Source: Caecibacteroides pullorum (GTDB taxonomy: Bacteria; Bacteroidota; Bacteroidia; Bacteroidales; Bacteroidaceae). Taken from it: a stretch of DNA of 64,000 bases. Below the pieces are notes generated by a model. That model saw only the letters and a program-made list of their open reading frames with translations, was not told the origin of the DNA and did no database searches. The DNA lies in the NCBI RefSeq assembly GCF_019239235.1, contig NZ_JAAZTS010000004.1:62001-126000 (forward strand). Reading direction: 5' to 3'. The position numbers were made by a program, and so were the translations under genes. This document shows, in pieces, positions 52,175 through 61,347 of this stretch (positions are counted from its first letter, which is position 1; the number at the start of each line of letters is the position of its first letter).

Positions 52175-53446
52175 TTATTCTTCGGTATATCGTTCGATGG
52201 TCTGTTCGCGGTCGGGACCTACGGACACAATCTTGATGGGCACACCCAGCTGCTCTTCGAGGAAGGACAGGTAGGCATTGAATTCTTCGGGGAACTCGTC
52301 CTCGCTCTGCATCTTGGTCATGTCGGTCTGCCAACCGGGCAGCTCTACGTAGACAGGCTCCACGCCCTCGGCAATGTCGAAGGGGAAGTAGTCGATTTCC
52401 TCGCCGTTCATCTTGTAGGCCACACAAGCCTTGATGGTTTCGAACGTGTCGAGCACGTCGCTCTTCATCATGATGAGCTTCGTCACGCCGTCTACCATGA
52501 TGGCATATTTCAATGCTACGAGGTCGATCCATCCACAACGACGACGACGGCCGGTAACGGAACCGAATTCGTGTCCGAGGGTACAGATCTTGTCGCCCGT
52601 CTCGTCGAAGAGCTCGGTGGGGAAAGGACCGGCACCTACGCGCGTACAATAGGCCTTGAAGATGCCATAGACATCTCCAATCTTACAAGGAGCCACGCCC
52701 AAACCCGTGCAGGCACCCGCACAGATGGTGTTGGACGAAGTAACGAAAGGATAGGAACCGAAATCGATGTCGAGCATCGTGCCCTGTGCACCCTCGCAGA
52801 GGACGGACTTGCCTTCGTTCAGAAGACCGTTGATTTCGTGTTCGCTGTCCACCAGCTGGAATTGCTTCAGGTATTCGATACCTTCGAACCAGGCCTTTTC
52901 GGCCTCAGCCAAGTCGTATTCGAAGTTCAGGCTCTTGAGTATCTGCTCATGGCGGGCTTTGGCGGCGGCATACTTCTGGTCGAAGTTGTGCAGCAGGTCG
53001 CCCACGCGCAAACCGTTGCGACTCACCTTGTCGGTATAGGTAGGACCGATGCCCTTGCCTGTCGTACCCACTTTGGCATCGCCCTTGGCAGCCTCATAGG
53101 CGGCGTCGAGCAGACGGTGGGTAGGCATGATGAGATGAGCCTTCTTCGAAATGTGAAGGCGTTGCTTCAGGTCGTGACCCGAGGCTTCGAGCGCTTCGGC
53201 CTCAGCCTTGAAGAGGGCCGGGTCGAGCACCACGCCGTTACCGATGATATTCACCTTGTCGCCCTGAAAAATTCCCGAAGGAATCGAGCGGAGTACATAC
53301 TTCTGGCCTTCGAACTCCAGCGTATGGCCGGCATTCGGGCCACCCTGAAAACGGGCCACCACGTCATAGCGCGGCGTCAGTACGTCGACGACTTTGCCTT
53401 TGCCTTCGTCGCCCCATTGTAATCCTAACAGTACATCTACTTTCAT
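52175..53446 (-). CDS. purA: adenylosuccinate synthase
   Basis: A 423-residue enzyme that makes adenylosuccinate from IMP, Asp and GTP. Motifs are LLGLQWGDEGKGKVVD at the start, GGPNAGHTLEF, RNGLRVGDLLHN, LCEGAQGTMLDIDFGSYPFVTSSNT, and GRRRRCGWIDLVALKYA. The start overlaps the end of the upstream Fur-family gene by 4 bp (ATGA), so the two genes are translationally coupled. A strong terminator follows. Confidence 0.97.
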   Translation of the reverse strand: MKVDVLLGLQWGDEGKGKVVDVLTPRYDVVARFQGGPNAGHTLEFEGQKYVLRSIPSGIFQGDKVNIIGNGVVLDPALFKAEAEALEASGHDLKQRLHISKKAHLIMPTHRLLDAAYEAAKGDAKVGTTGKGIGPTYTDKVSRNGLRVGDLLHNFDQKYAAAKARHEQILKSLNFEYDLAEAEKAWFEGIEYLKQFQLVDSEHEINGLLNEGKSVLCEGAQGTMLDIDFGSYPFVTSSNTICAGACTGLGVAPCKIGDVYGIFKAYCTRVGAGPFPTELFDETGDKICTLGHEFGSVTGRRRRCGWIDLVALKYAIMVDGVTKLIMMKSDVLDTFETIKACVAYKMNGEEIDYFPFDIAEGVEPVYVELPGWQTDMTKMQSEDEFPEEFNAYLSFLEEQLGVPIKIVSVGPDREQTIERYTEE

Positions 53447-53931
53447 TTTTCTTTCTTATGAATGTTGTTTTTCAATTTTTTCTTGTTGGCCCGCTCGCAC
53501 TTGCTGCACAACCCATAGATATAGAGAGAATAGTGTGTCAGGTTGAAGCGGCTGAGCTTGGTGTGCTCGATGGCGTGCTGGAGGTCTTCGTTCTGAAACT
53601 CCGTCACCTTGCCACACTGGGTACAAATCTGATGATGGTGCGTATCGCGGTTGTAGCTCTTCTCGTATTGCGACGAATTGCCGAACTGGTGCTTGATGAC
53701 CAGCCGCGCGTTGATGAGCAGGATAATGGTGTTGTAGAGGGTAGCCCTGCTGACGCGGAACTTTTCCTGGTCGGCCATGAGCGAGTAGAGCGTGTCGATG
53801 TCGAAATGGCCGTCGATGGAGTAGATGGTATCAAGTATGGCATAGCGTTCGGGAGTCTTCCGATGCCCGTTCGCATTGAGATATTCGGTGAATATCTGCT
53901 TGACCGTATCTTTCACATTTTGAACCTCCAT
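53443..53931 (-). CDS. Fur-family transcriptional regulator coupled to purA
   Basis: A 162-residue Fur-family protein: winged helix KTPERYAILDTIYSIDGHFDIDTLYSLMADQEKFRVSRATLYNTIILLINARLVIKHQF, then THHHQICTQCGKVTEF and the second zinc pair CSKCERA. The C-terminus is Lys-rich. The metal-sensing and zinc ligands are intact. It could be Fur or PerR; this cannot be told from sequence alone. It overlaps purA by 4 bp, an arrangement that would tie a metal or peroxide sensor to purine synthesis. Confidence 0.92.
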   Translation of the reverse strand: MEVQNVKDTVKQIFTEYLNANGHRKTPERYAILDTIYSIDGHFDIDTLYSLMADQEKFRVSRATLYNTIILLINARLVIKHQFGNSSQYEKSYNRDTHHHQICTQCGKVTEFQNEDLQHAIEHTKLSRFNLTHYSLYIYGLCSKCERANKKKLKNNIHKKEK

Positions 53932-54026
53932 CCTTCAGTCCATTTTCTTTTTTATCAGCCAACAAAGTTAAGCCTTTTTTGTGGAAAGCAAAAGGAAAAG
54001 CGGGAAAAGTTACAACCACCACCAAG

Positions 54027-54689
54027 TCATTCGACCACCGCACTTACCACCTCGTAGAGCAAGCGTTCACTCTCGGATGAAGAATCTTTCATACCGTCCA
54101 CACATCGGCAAGCCCTGAACGCATGTTCCTCGCTATGCTCCATGAAGCGGCGGAGGGCGGCGGAAACGGCATTGCGTACTGCATAAGAACCGGCGAGGAA
54201 ACACGACACGGCCTGGTCGAGAAACTCATTGGCCACACGATCTTCCATATCGCCCTTCTTCTGAAGCAGACGGGCGATGGTGAGAAAGCCGCACACCTGC
54301 GCCAACTCGCGTTCGTCCGCTATCCAACGGAAAGCCTTGGCGGGTGCATAGGGCAGATGCTGGAAAAGGTTCATCGACGTAAGTTCGGCAATCTCGACCG
54401 TGGGCATGGTGTCTATCCATATGTCGGCAATCTCGGGCAGGAAGGTTTCGACAGGCTGGAGCAAACCGGCCAGTATCTTGCACTCGCGGATATCTTCCTT
54501 CCATAAAGCCTGAGCCAAAGTGTGATCCTTTTCATAGGCGGCAGCAATCCCCTTGATGCGGGGCAGCTCGACTCCAAAGTTCAGTTTATAGACAAGCCCC
54601 TTCTCGCGCATACTTTGCGACACAGCTCCGTTCATCGAAAGGCGGAGCTGGGTCTTGATATCTTTCAGTTGTTCGTGTAAATCCATCAT
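54027..54689 (-). CDS. AlkD-like DNA alkylation repair/HEAT-repeat protein
   Basis: A 220-residue all-helical protein. LVYKLNFGVELPRIKGIAAAYEKDHTLAQALWKEDIRECKILAGLLQPVETF is the beginning of the AlkD-like family in Bacteroidota, and DSSSESERLLYEVVSAVVE the end. AlkD glycosylases remove alkylated bases by a HEAT-repeat fold. The catalytic Asp and Trp residues of true AlkD cannot be placed with confidence, so this may be a relative of other function. Two Met codons lie in tandem at the start (54689 and 54686). Confidence 0.7.
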   Translation of the reverse strand: MMDLHEQLKDIKTQLRLSMNGAVSQSMREKGLVYKLNFGVELPRIKGIAAAYEKDHTLAQALWKEDIRECKILAGLLQPVETFLPEIADIWIDTMPTVEIAELTSMNLFQHLPYAPAKAFRWIADERELAQVCGFLTIARLLQKKGDMEDRVANEFLDQAVSCFLAGSYAVRNAVSAALRRFMEHSEEHAFRACRCVDGMKDSSSESERLLYEVVSAVVE

Positions 54690-54733
54690 TCAAATATATA
54701 GAAAATAACAATATAAGACTGTTTCTTTGGACA

Positions 54734-54803
54734 CTTTAGGCACGAACGACACGAATTGTCACATCGGTTTGTCCGTGAAAATCCGTGGCATCCGTGCCTA
54801 AAG
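54734..54803. repeat. inverted repeat enclosing CACGGA-type direct repeats
   Basis: An 11-bp perfect inverted repeat (54734-54744 with 54793-54803) bounds a segment with several short copies of CACGGA or CACGAA about 10-12 bp apart. It lies behind the DPP III gene without a T-tail. It shares the core ACAATTCGTG with the hairpin at 12129-12189. Confidence 0.6.
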
Positions 54804-54826
54804 ACAGGTATAGCGTACGTCAGACC

Positions 54827-56878
54827 TTATTCGTTGACGTAAGGCAGGGTTGCATAGTCCTTGCTATAACGAAGCATCTGCTCGGCATAGCCTTCGTCGT
54901 AGGTCACCTTCACGTCGGTGATGTTGCCTTCGGCATCGGTCACAGGCTCATACTTCGGATTGACAAAACCCTTGTAGGGAGCCAGGTTCAGTTTCTTGTA
55001 ACGTTCGAGTACCTCGGCATGCAGTTCGGGATCGACCTTCACGGCATAGTTTTCGACCAGCTGGCGGGCACCTTCGAAGTCGCCTGTCGACTTGATGCGC
55101 TGGATTTCGGCCAGCAATTCGCCGAAGAGGGTGCGCACCTTGGCGTAGTCGTTCACTACCACGTAGGTCTTGCCGTCCTTCTTCTTCAATTCAACCACCT
55201 TGTCGGCCGCTCCCTTCTCGTACACCCAACGAGCGATGAGGGCACGGTTGCGCATGTGGGCTTCCTCAATCTGATTACCCGGCTCGATACGTACCAGCTG
55301 AGTCATCAGGCCGTTCATCAGGTAGGTATAGAACTGGGCCTTGTAGGCATCGGCATCAGGCAGAAGTCCCAACTCAACCAGCTTGGGATCGGCCACATAG
55401 TAGAGGCCGAACAAGTCAGCACGGGCTTCTTCGATAGTAGAGCCGTAAGCCTTCAGGGCATCGGGATCGACACCAGGAAGCAACTTGCCCGAACCATGAC
55501 CGAGGCATTCGTGCAGGTCGGTATGAAGTTCATCGGTCAGGTCGGCATACTTGTTGATATTATCCAGTTCGGCTTGGCTATAAACAAACTCTTCGTTGAA
55601 GCCATTGCCATGGGCGGCCTTGTTGTAGGCATCGGTGATGTTGCCGATGGTCACCGACTTGGAGCCATGCTGGCTACGTATCCAGTTGGCATTAGGCAGG
55701 TTGATGCCGATGGCCGTGGCAGGATAGAGGTCGCCAGCCAAGATGGCGGCGGTGATAACCTTGGCCGAAACGCCTTTCACTTCTTCTTTCTTGAATTGCT
55801 TGTCCACGGGCGAATGGTCTTCGAACCACTGAGCATTGGCACTGATAGTTTCCGTACGACGAGTAGCCTCGAGGTCCTTGAAGTTGACAAGCGACTCCCA
55901 GCTGGCCTTCATACCCAGCGGATCGCCATAGCTTTCGGTAAAGCCGTTCACGAAATCCACGCGCGAATTCAGATCCTTCACCCACAGGATGGCATAATCG
56001 TCGAAGGTCTTCAGGTCGCCAGTTTCGTAATACTCCACCAATTTGGCGATGACGGCTTTCTGTTCGGGTGTCTCGGCTACGCCTTCGGCTTTCTTCAGCC
56101 AGTAGACAATCTTCTCGAGTGCCTGACCGTAAAGTCCACCCACCTTCCATACCTTTTCCTGAACACGGCCGTTTTCCTTCACCAAACGGCTGTTTAGTCC
56201 ATAGGAAACGGGCGTTTCGTCCTTGGGATCTTTCAGAGCGTTGTAGAAGTCTTCGGCTTCCTTCTGCGTTACACCCTCATAGTAGTTGCAAGCGGAGGTG
56301 AGCACCAGGTCTTCGCCATCGGCCTGATTGACGCGCTTGGGCATCACGGCCGGATCGAAAATGACGGGGAAAATCTCGTCACAGAATTGCTCCAGCGTCT
56401 GCCCTTCGGCCATAGGAAGCTCAGAAGCATCGACACTGGCCAAAGCCTGCTTGAAGAATTCGGGTGTGAAGCCCGGTACGAACTTCTCGCATCCGTAGTG
56501 ATGATGAATGCCGTTGGAGAACCATACGCGCTTGAGGTAAACCTCCATTGCCTTGAAGTCGGCCGACTGTTTGTCGCCCTTATAACCTGTATAAACGGCC
56601 TCCAATGCCTTACGAATGCGAAGATTGTACTTACCATTCTGGTCAAAGAGAATATCCCGACCTTGCAAAGCGGCTTCTGTCAGATAATAAACCAGTTGTT
56701 TTTGCTGGAGTGAGAGTTCCTCAAATCCAGGTACGCGATAGCGTAAAATCTGTAAATCAGCAAATTGTTCCACGTTATAATCAAATTTTTCTGCCTCAGC
56801 AGTCGTTTGTTGAGAAGCGCCTCCACATGCCGTCAGCATAGACAAGGCAGCTACCATTGAAAAGAAATGCTTTTTCAT
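54827..56878 (-). CDS. dipeptidyl-peptidase III (M49), lipoprotein
   Basis: A 683-residue zinc exopeptidase that removes dipeptides from the N-terminus of short peptides. It has a lipoprotein signal (MVAALSMLTAC, Cys at about 18), so it sits in the periplasm or on the outer membrane. The zinc motif is H456-ECLG-H461 in DLHECLGHGSGKLLPGVDP, with the second part in EEARADLFGLYYVADPK. Such M49 enzymes are common in Bacteroides. It is transcribed alone. The AraC-type gene upstream ends in a terminator. Confidence 0.94.
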   Translation of the reverse strand: MKKHFFSMVAALSMLTACGGASQQTTAEAEKFDYNVEQFADLQILRYRVPGFEELSLQQKQLVYYLTEAALQGRDILFDQNGKYNLRIRKALEAVYTGYKGDKQSADFKAMEVYLKRVWFSNGIHHHYGCEKFVPGFTPEFFKQALASVDASELPMAEGQTLEQFCDEIFPVIFDPAVMPKRVNQADGEDLVLTSACNYYEGVTQKEAEDFYNALKDPKDETPVSYGLNSRLVKENGRVQEKVWKVGGLYGQALEKIVYWLKKAEGVAETPEQKAVIAKLVEYYETGDLKTFDDYAILWVKDLNSRVDFVNGFTESYGDPLGMKASWESLVNFKDLEATRRTETISANAQWFEDHSPVDKQFKKEEVKGVSAKVITAAILAGDLYPATAIGINLPNANWIRSQHGSKSVTIGNITDAYNKAAHGNGFNEEFVYSQAELDNINKYADLTDELHTDLHECLGHGSGKLLPGVDPDALKAYGSTIEEARADLFGLYYVADPKLVELGLLPDADAYKAQFYTYLMNGLMTQLVRIEPGNQIEEAHMRNRALIARWVYEKGAADKVVELKKKDGKTYVVVNDYAKVRTLFGELLAEIQRIKSTGDFEGARQLVENYAVKVDPELHAEVLERYKKLNLAPYKGFVNPKYEPVTDAEGNITDVKVTYDEGYAEQMLRYSKDYATLPYVNE

Positions 56879-56902
56879 ATTATCAGCTTATTGGGATTAC
56901 AA

Positions 56903-56948
56903 ATAAAAAAGGAAGTATCCGGGGAGGGAAAATCCCCAGATATTTCCT
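56903..56948 (-). terminator. terminator of the AraC-type regulator gene
   Basis: On the minus strand AGGAA-ATATCT-GGGGA and its partner form a stem with small mismatches (56948-56933 with 56925-56910), followed by TTTTTTATTTG. Confidence 0.8.
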
Positions 56949-56977
56949 TTCAATCTATCTCCTCTTCAGGAGTCGGA

Positions 56978-57442
56978 TTATTTTTTCTTTTCCGCATGCT
57001 TCTTGCGGTAGCTGTTAGGAGTTTCGCCTACATTCTTATAGAAAGCGGCATAGAAAGACTGACGATTGGCAAAACCTACCATCGTACTGATTTCCTCCAC
57101 ATTCTTGTCGGCATACCGCTTGTCCTTCAGCAAATGCATAGCTTCTTTCACACGATATTCGTTCAAAAGACAGGAATAATTCATTCCGAAACGAGAATTG
57201 ACTACAGCAGACAAGTAACGGGTATTGGTTTCCAACTCTTTGGCCAAATCTTTGGCAGAATAGTCACGATCTCTGTACTTTTTCTGCACAACAATGATAT
57301 TAAGGATCTTGTCATACAGTTCGTCAGCCAACTCTGGACGGATCAATGCGCGATAAGCCGCATCTTTTTCTTTTTTCTCACGCAAATTATAGGGGCGTTT
57401 TTTCGGAGCCTCTTCTTGCGTTTTGTTTTCTAAATCACTCAT
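56978..57442 (-). CDS. AraC-type helix-turn-helix regulator, short
   Basis: A 154-residue protein started at ATG 57442; a TTG one codon before is less likely. The C-terminal 100 residues are an AraC-type DNA-binding domain (YSAKDLAKELETNTRYLSAVVNSRFGMNYSCLLNEYRVKEAMHLL...VEEISTMVGFANRQSFYAAFYKNVGETPNSYRKKHAEKKK). There is no sensor domain, only a charged N-terminal stretch (KKRPYNLREKKEKDAAYRAL). The regulated genes are unknown. The 257-bp gap to recQ is AT-rich and holds both promoters. Confidence 0.88.
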   Translation of the reverse strand: MSDLENKTQEEAPKKRPYNLREKKEKDAAYRALIRPELADELYDKILNIIVVQKKYRDRDYSAKDLAKELETNTRYLSAVVNSRFGMNYSCLLNEYRVKEAMHLLKDKRYADKNVEEISTMVGFANRQSFYAAFYKNVGETPNSYRKKHAEKKK

Positions 57443-57667
57443 CAAATAAACTGGTTAGGGGTTGTACATTAATTGCCTATTTTATAAGGCTTGACAAAAG
57501 TCTGTTTTTTTTTTGAAATATGCAAGAATTATGGTACTTTTTTTCAACGTCGAAAGGATAAAAAAAGTTGAATAAAGGAATAATTATTTAACACTTCCCT
57601 CCAAAATTGAAGAAAGCTTTTCCGAACATTCATGAGAAGAGAGAAACGGATATTCAAATAATTGCTG

Positions 57668-57675
57668 TATTTTTG
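57668..57675 (+). promoter_or_regulatory. -7 promoter box of recQ
   Basis: TATTTTTG matches TAnnTTTG and lies 27 bp before the ATG at 57703, which supports that start over the upstream one at 57607. Confidence 0.5.
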
Positions 57676-57702
57676 CCCAAGAAAAAAAGCAGACAGCAAC
57701 TG

Positions 57703-59523
57703 ATGAACCCAATACAACAAGTACTTAAAACCTATTTTGGATATACCGATTTCCGTCCATTACAAGAGGAAATTATCAGCCACCTGCTACTGAATAAAGA
57801 TGCACTGGTGCTGATGCCGACAGGTGGCGGGAAGTCTGTCTGCTACCAAGTGCCAGCCATCATTTGCAAAGGGACTGCCATTGTGGTATCACCACTCATC
57901 TCACTCATGAAAGACCAGGTAGAGAGTCTCCGAAACAATGGTATTGCCGCAGCAGCTCTGAACAGCAACAACGACGAAACGGAAAACCTACGCATTCGAC
58001 GTGCCTGCATGGAAGGGAAATTAAAGTTACTCTACATCTCTCCCGAAAAGCTGGTGGCAGAAGCCAATTATTTCCTGCGCGACATACACGTTTCCTTCTT
58101 CGCCATCGACGAAGCACACTGCATCTCGCAATGGGGACACGACTTCCGCCCCGAATACACCCAACTTGGCATTTTACGTAGCCTCTTCCCACAAACACCC
58201 ATTATCGCCCTTACCGCTACGGCAGACAAGTTGACACGCGAAGACATTGTCAAGCAACTTCACCTGCGAGAGCCTCGTATCTTCCTTTCTTCATTTGACC
58301 GTCCTAACCTGAGCCTCACCGTCAAACGGGGATACCAATCGAAGGAAAAGAATAAAGCCATCCTTGAATTCATTGCCCAACATCGGGGAGAAAGTGGCAT
58401 CATCTATTGCATGAGCCGAAAAAATACGGAAAACGTGGCACAAATGCTACAAAAAAACGGTATCCGAACCGCCATCTACCATGCAGGACTAGAAACCGAA
58501 AAGCGTAACCGTGCGCAAGACGACTTCATCAACGACCGCGTACAAGTGGTATGTGCCACCGTCGCCTTCGGCATGGGCATCGACAAGAGCAACGTGCGGT
58601 GGGTCATCCACTACAACCTGCCCAAGAGCATCGAGAGTTTCTATCAGGAAATAGGACGTGCAGGACGCGACGGCCTGCCAAGCGACACGCTGCTGTTCTA
58701 CTCGATGGCCGACCTCATCATGCTAACCAAATTTGCAACCGAAAGTGGACAAAGTGAAATCAATCTAGAAAAACTCCAGCGCATGCAACAATATGCCGAG
58801 GCCGACATTTGCCGCCGACGCATCCTGCTGAACTACTTCGGCGAGCAACGAATGCACGATTGCGGCAATTGCGACGTATGCAAAAATCCTCCTGAACGAT
58901 TCGATGGTACCATCATCGTGCAAAAAGCATTGAGTGCTATCGCCCGTACCAACCAGCAGGTAGGCACCCCGATGCTGGTAGACATCCTGCGCGGCAATCT
59001 GAATGCAGAACTGAAAGAAAAAGGTTATCACCAACTGAAAACCTATGGTGCCGGACGCGATATACCGGCCCGCGACTGGCAGGACTACCTGCTACAGATG
59101 TTGCAAATGGGATATTTCGAGGTGGCCTACAACGAAAGCAACCATCTGAAGATTACTCCAGCCGGAAGTGATGTGCTATTTGGCAGGGAAAAGGCACACC
59201 TGGTAGTGATACGTAGAGAAGAGATATCGGCCACACGAGGAAGGAGAAAAAGGACATCTGCTCCCGTCATGCGCGAACTGTCTCTGGGCATGGAAAGCGG
59301 AGAAAGCACCGACCTTTTCGAAGCTCTTAGAAGCCTACGCAAACGACTGGCTGACGAAGAGGTACTGCCTGCTTACCTCGTCCTGTCCGACAAAGTTTTG
59401 CATCTGCTGGCCGTTCAACGACCAACCACGCTCGACGCTTTCGGCAACGTAAGCGGCATCAGCGACTATAAGAAAAAGAAATATGGGAAAGAGTTTGTAA
59501 AGCTCATCCGAAATTTTGTCTGA
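57703..59523 (+). CDS. recQ: RecQ-type ATP-dependent DNA helicase
   Basis: A 606-residue helicase. I start it at 57703 (MNPIQQVLKTYFGYTDFRPLQEEIISHLL), behind a promoter box. Motifs: Walker A LMPTGGGKSVCYQVPA, DEAH in FFAIDEAHCISQWGHDFRPEYTQLG, ATPase motif III ALTATADKLTREDI, and motif VI YQEIGRAGRDGLPS. The zinc-binding Cys set follows (CRRRILLNYFGEQRMHDCGNCDVC) with RQC and HRDC domains to the end. It unwinds DNA in recombination and repair. The convergent TPR gene ends 12 bp away. Confidence 0.96.
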   Translation: MNPIQQVLKTYFGYTDFRPLQEEIISHLLLNKDALVLMPTGGGKSVCYQVPAIICKGTAIVVSPLISLMKDQVESLRNNGIAAAALNSNNDETENLRIRRACMEGKLKLLYISPEKLVAEANYFLRDIHVSFFAIDEAHCISQWGHDFRPEYTQLGILRSLFPQTPIIALTATADKLTREDIVKQLHLREPRIFLSSFDRPNLSLTVKRGYQSKEKNKAILEFIAQHRGESGIIYCMSRKNTENVAQMLQKNGIRTAIYHAGLETEKRNRAQDDFINDRVQVVCATVAFGMGIDKSNVRWVIHYNLPKSIESFYQEIGRAGRDGLPSDTLLFYSMADLIMLTKFATESGQSEINLEKLQRMQQYAEADICRRRILLNYFGEQRMHDCGNCDVCKNPPERFDGTIIVQKALSAIARTNQQVGTPMLVDILRGNLNAELKEKGYHQLKTYGAGRDIPARDWQDYLLQMLQMGYFEVAYNESNHLKITPAGSDVLFGREKAHLVVIRREEISATRGRRKRTSAPVMRELSLGMESGESTDLFEALRSLRKRLADEEVLPAYLVLSDKVLHLLAVQRPTTLDAFGNVSGISDYKKKKYGKEFVKLIRNFV

Positions 59524-59535
59524 TACTCTACTTTC

Positions 59536-60384
59536 CTATTTGCATTGATTCATCAACTCTCGTACCTCACTTTGAGGCACGCCCAACGATACTGCTTTTT
59601 CCAGATCGCGTTTGGCCAGTGTTTTCTTCTTTAACATCAGATGTACACGACCACGCATCAGATAAGCTTCCGATTGACGAGGATCAAGGCGAATGGCCTC
59701 ATCCAAATCCAGCAAGGCTTGGTCGGGCTTCAACATGTCAAGCTCCACACCGGCACGAGCCACACAAACAGTGGCCAATTCACCAGTAGTATAAGGTTTC
59801 GTCCCGCCTTTATCGGCCAGCATACCATCCAACACGACCAACGCTTCGTCATAACGTACTTCCCTTTGACACAAAGTTGCCAGTCCCAAACGAGCGCTAT
59901 AATTCTGTGGATCCACTTTCAGAAGCGTATCGTAATCAAGGCGAGCAAACTTGTAGTCACGTTGCTGCATATAAATATAAGCTCGCATCAATAATGCTTC
60001 AACATTGTAAGGCTCTAATTCAATAACCTGTGAATAATCAGCACGCGCCTTATCATTATGCCCCAGCTCAAGCGAAAGAGTAGCATGATTCATCAAAATA
60101 GGTACAGACATGGGAGCCATGTTCAAAGCCAATCGATAAGACTCCAAAGCCTGCTCATAGCGACGCTGGCTACGTTGAATGGTACCCAAATTGGAAAAGA
60201 GAAGGGCATTGCGCGGATTGGCTGGCTCCAGTTTCAAGGCCTGACGGATACACTTTTCTGCTAATTCAAGGCTATCTTGTTCCGTAGCGGCTACGGCACG
60301 TTCACACCATTCATCATAGGTTTGCGACAGAGCTGTAAGGCAAGAGACCAGAGTTAAAAGGATGGATAGGACGATTTTCCTCAT
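59536..60384 (-). CDS. exported TPR protein
   Basis: A 282-residue protein with a signal peptide (MRKIVLSILLTLVSCLTALSQ). I start at 60384; the ATG 12 codons upstream adds residues that spoil the signal. The rest is at least six TPR units (for example RNALLFSNLGTIQRSQRRYEQALESYRLALNMAPMSVPILMNHATLSLELGHNDKARADYSQVIELEPYNVEALLMRAYIYMQQRDYKFARLDYDTLLK). It probably acts in the periplasm as a scaffold. It follows cysK by 36 bp on the same strand. Confidence 0.88.
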   Translation of the reverse strand: MRKIVLSILLTLVSCLTALSQTYDEWCERAVAATEQDSLELAEKCIRQALKLEPANPRNALLFSNLGTIQRSQRRYEQALESYRLALNMAPMSVPILMNHATLSLELGHNDKARADYSQVIELEPYNVEALLMRAYIYMQQRDYKFARLDYDTLLKVDPQNYSARLGLATLCQREVRYDEALVVLDGMLADKGGTKPYTTGELATVCVARAGVELDMLKPDQALLDLDEAIRLDPRQSEAYLMRGRVHLMLKKKTLAKRDLEKAVSLGVPQSEVRELMNQCK

Positions 60385-60420
60385 ATTTATTCTAATTAAT
60401 ATACTAATAACGATGCGCAA

Positions 60421-61341
60421 TCAATACAATCCCGCCGACAAGTAGCGCTCGCCTGTATCGGGCAGGAGCACCACAATGCGTTTGCCTTGCAGATCGGAAC
60501 GGGAAGCCAACGTGCACGCGGCATGGAGGGCAGCCCCCGAAGAAATGCCCGCCAACAGACCTTCGGTAGCAGCCAGTTCACGAGCGGCACGAAAGGCGTC
60601 GTCGTCGGCCACGGAAAGCACCTCGTCGATGACAGAAGCATCGTAATTGCCGGGCACGAAGTTGGCGCCGATGCCCTGCAGGCGATGCGGCCCCGCCTTA
60701 CCGCCACTGAGTACGGGCGAGGAAGCGGGCTCAACAGCTACCACACGTACAGCAGCGTTATGCTTCTTCAACGCACGGGCCACGCCGCTGACGGTGCCGC
60801 CCGTACCGACGCCCGCCACAAAGACATCGACCTGCCCGTCCGTGTCGGCCCACACTTCCTCGCCGGTGGTGCGCTCGTGCACGGCGGCGTTTGCGGGATT
60901 ATCGAACTGCTGGAGGATGACGGCGCCGGGCGTAGCGTCGCGCAGGGCTTCGGCCTTGGCAATGGAACCTGCCATACCTTCGACACCAGGTGTCAACACG
61001 ATCTCCGCACCGAGCGCCTTCAGCAGGTTGCGGCGTTCGAGGCTCATCGTCTCGGGCATGGTGAGGACAAGGCGGTAGCCCTTGATAGTGGCTACCATAG
61101 CCAGTCCAATGCCCGTATTGCCGCTGGTGGGCTCGATGAGCGTAGCGCCCGGACGCAGCAAGCCGCGCGCCTCGGCATCCTCGATCATGGCTAGGGCGGT
61201 ACGTGCCTTGACGCTGCCCGAGGGGTTGAACATCTCCAGCTTCGCCACCAGCGGGCACGTCAAGCCGTGCAAGCGGCTGTAGGCCTCAAGCTCCATAAGC
61301 GGCGTGCGGCCCACAAGGTCGATGAGATTCCTGGCTATCAT
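60421..61341 (-). CDS. cysK: cysteine synthase (O-acetylserine sulfhydrylase)
   Basis: A 306-residue PLP enzyme making Cys from O-acetylserine and sulfide. The PLP-Lys is in MFNPSGSVKARTALAMI, the substrate loop is IEPTSGNTGIGLAMVA, and the glycine loop is VAGVGTGGTVSGVARALK. Length is typical for CysK. It lies 6 bp behind leuB, so Cys synthesis is co-expressed with the leucine genes. The TPR gene follows. Confidence 0.94.
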   Translation of the reverse strand: MIARNLIDLVGRTPLMELEAYSRLHGLTCPLVAKLEMFNPSGSVKARTALAMIEDAEARGLLRPGATLIEPTSGNTGIGLAMVATIKGYRLVLTMPETMSLERRNLLKALGAEIVLTPGVEGMAGSIAKAEALRDATPGAVILQQFDNPANAAVHERTTGEEVWADTDGQVDVFVAGVGTGGTVSGVARALKKHNAAVRVVAVEPASSPVLSGGKAGPHRLQGIGANFVPGNYDASVIDEVLSVADDDAFRAARELAATEGLLAGISSGAALHAACTLASRSDLQGKRIVVLLPDTGERYLSAGLY

Positions 61342-61347
61342 GGTACG

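Noticed and set aside
52088..53422. 444-codon plus-strand frame opposite purA
   Set aside because: Antisense shadow of purA, which is fully conserved.
54785..56197. 470-codon plus-strand frame opposite the M49 peptidase
   Set aside because: Antisense shadow; the peptidase has its full zinc motif.
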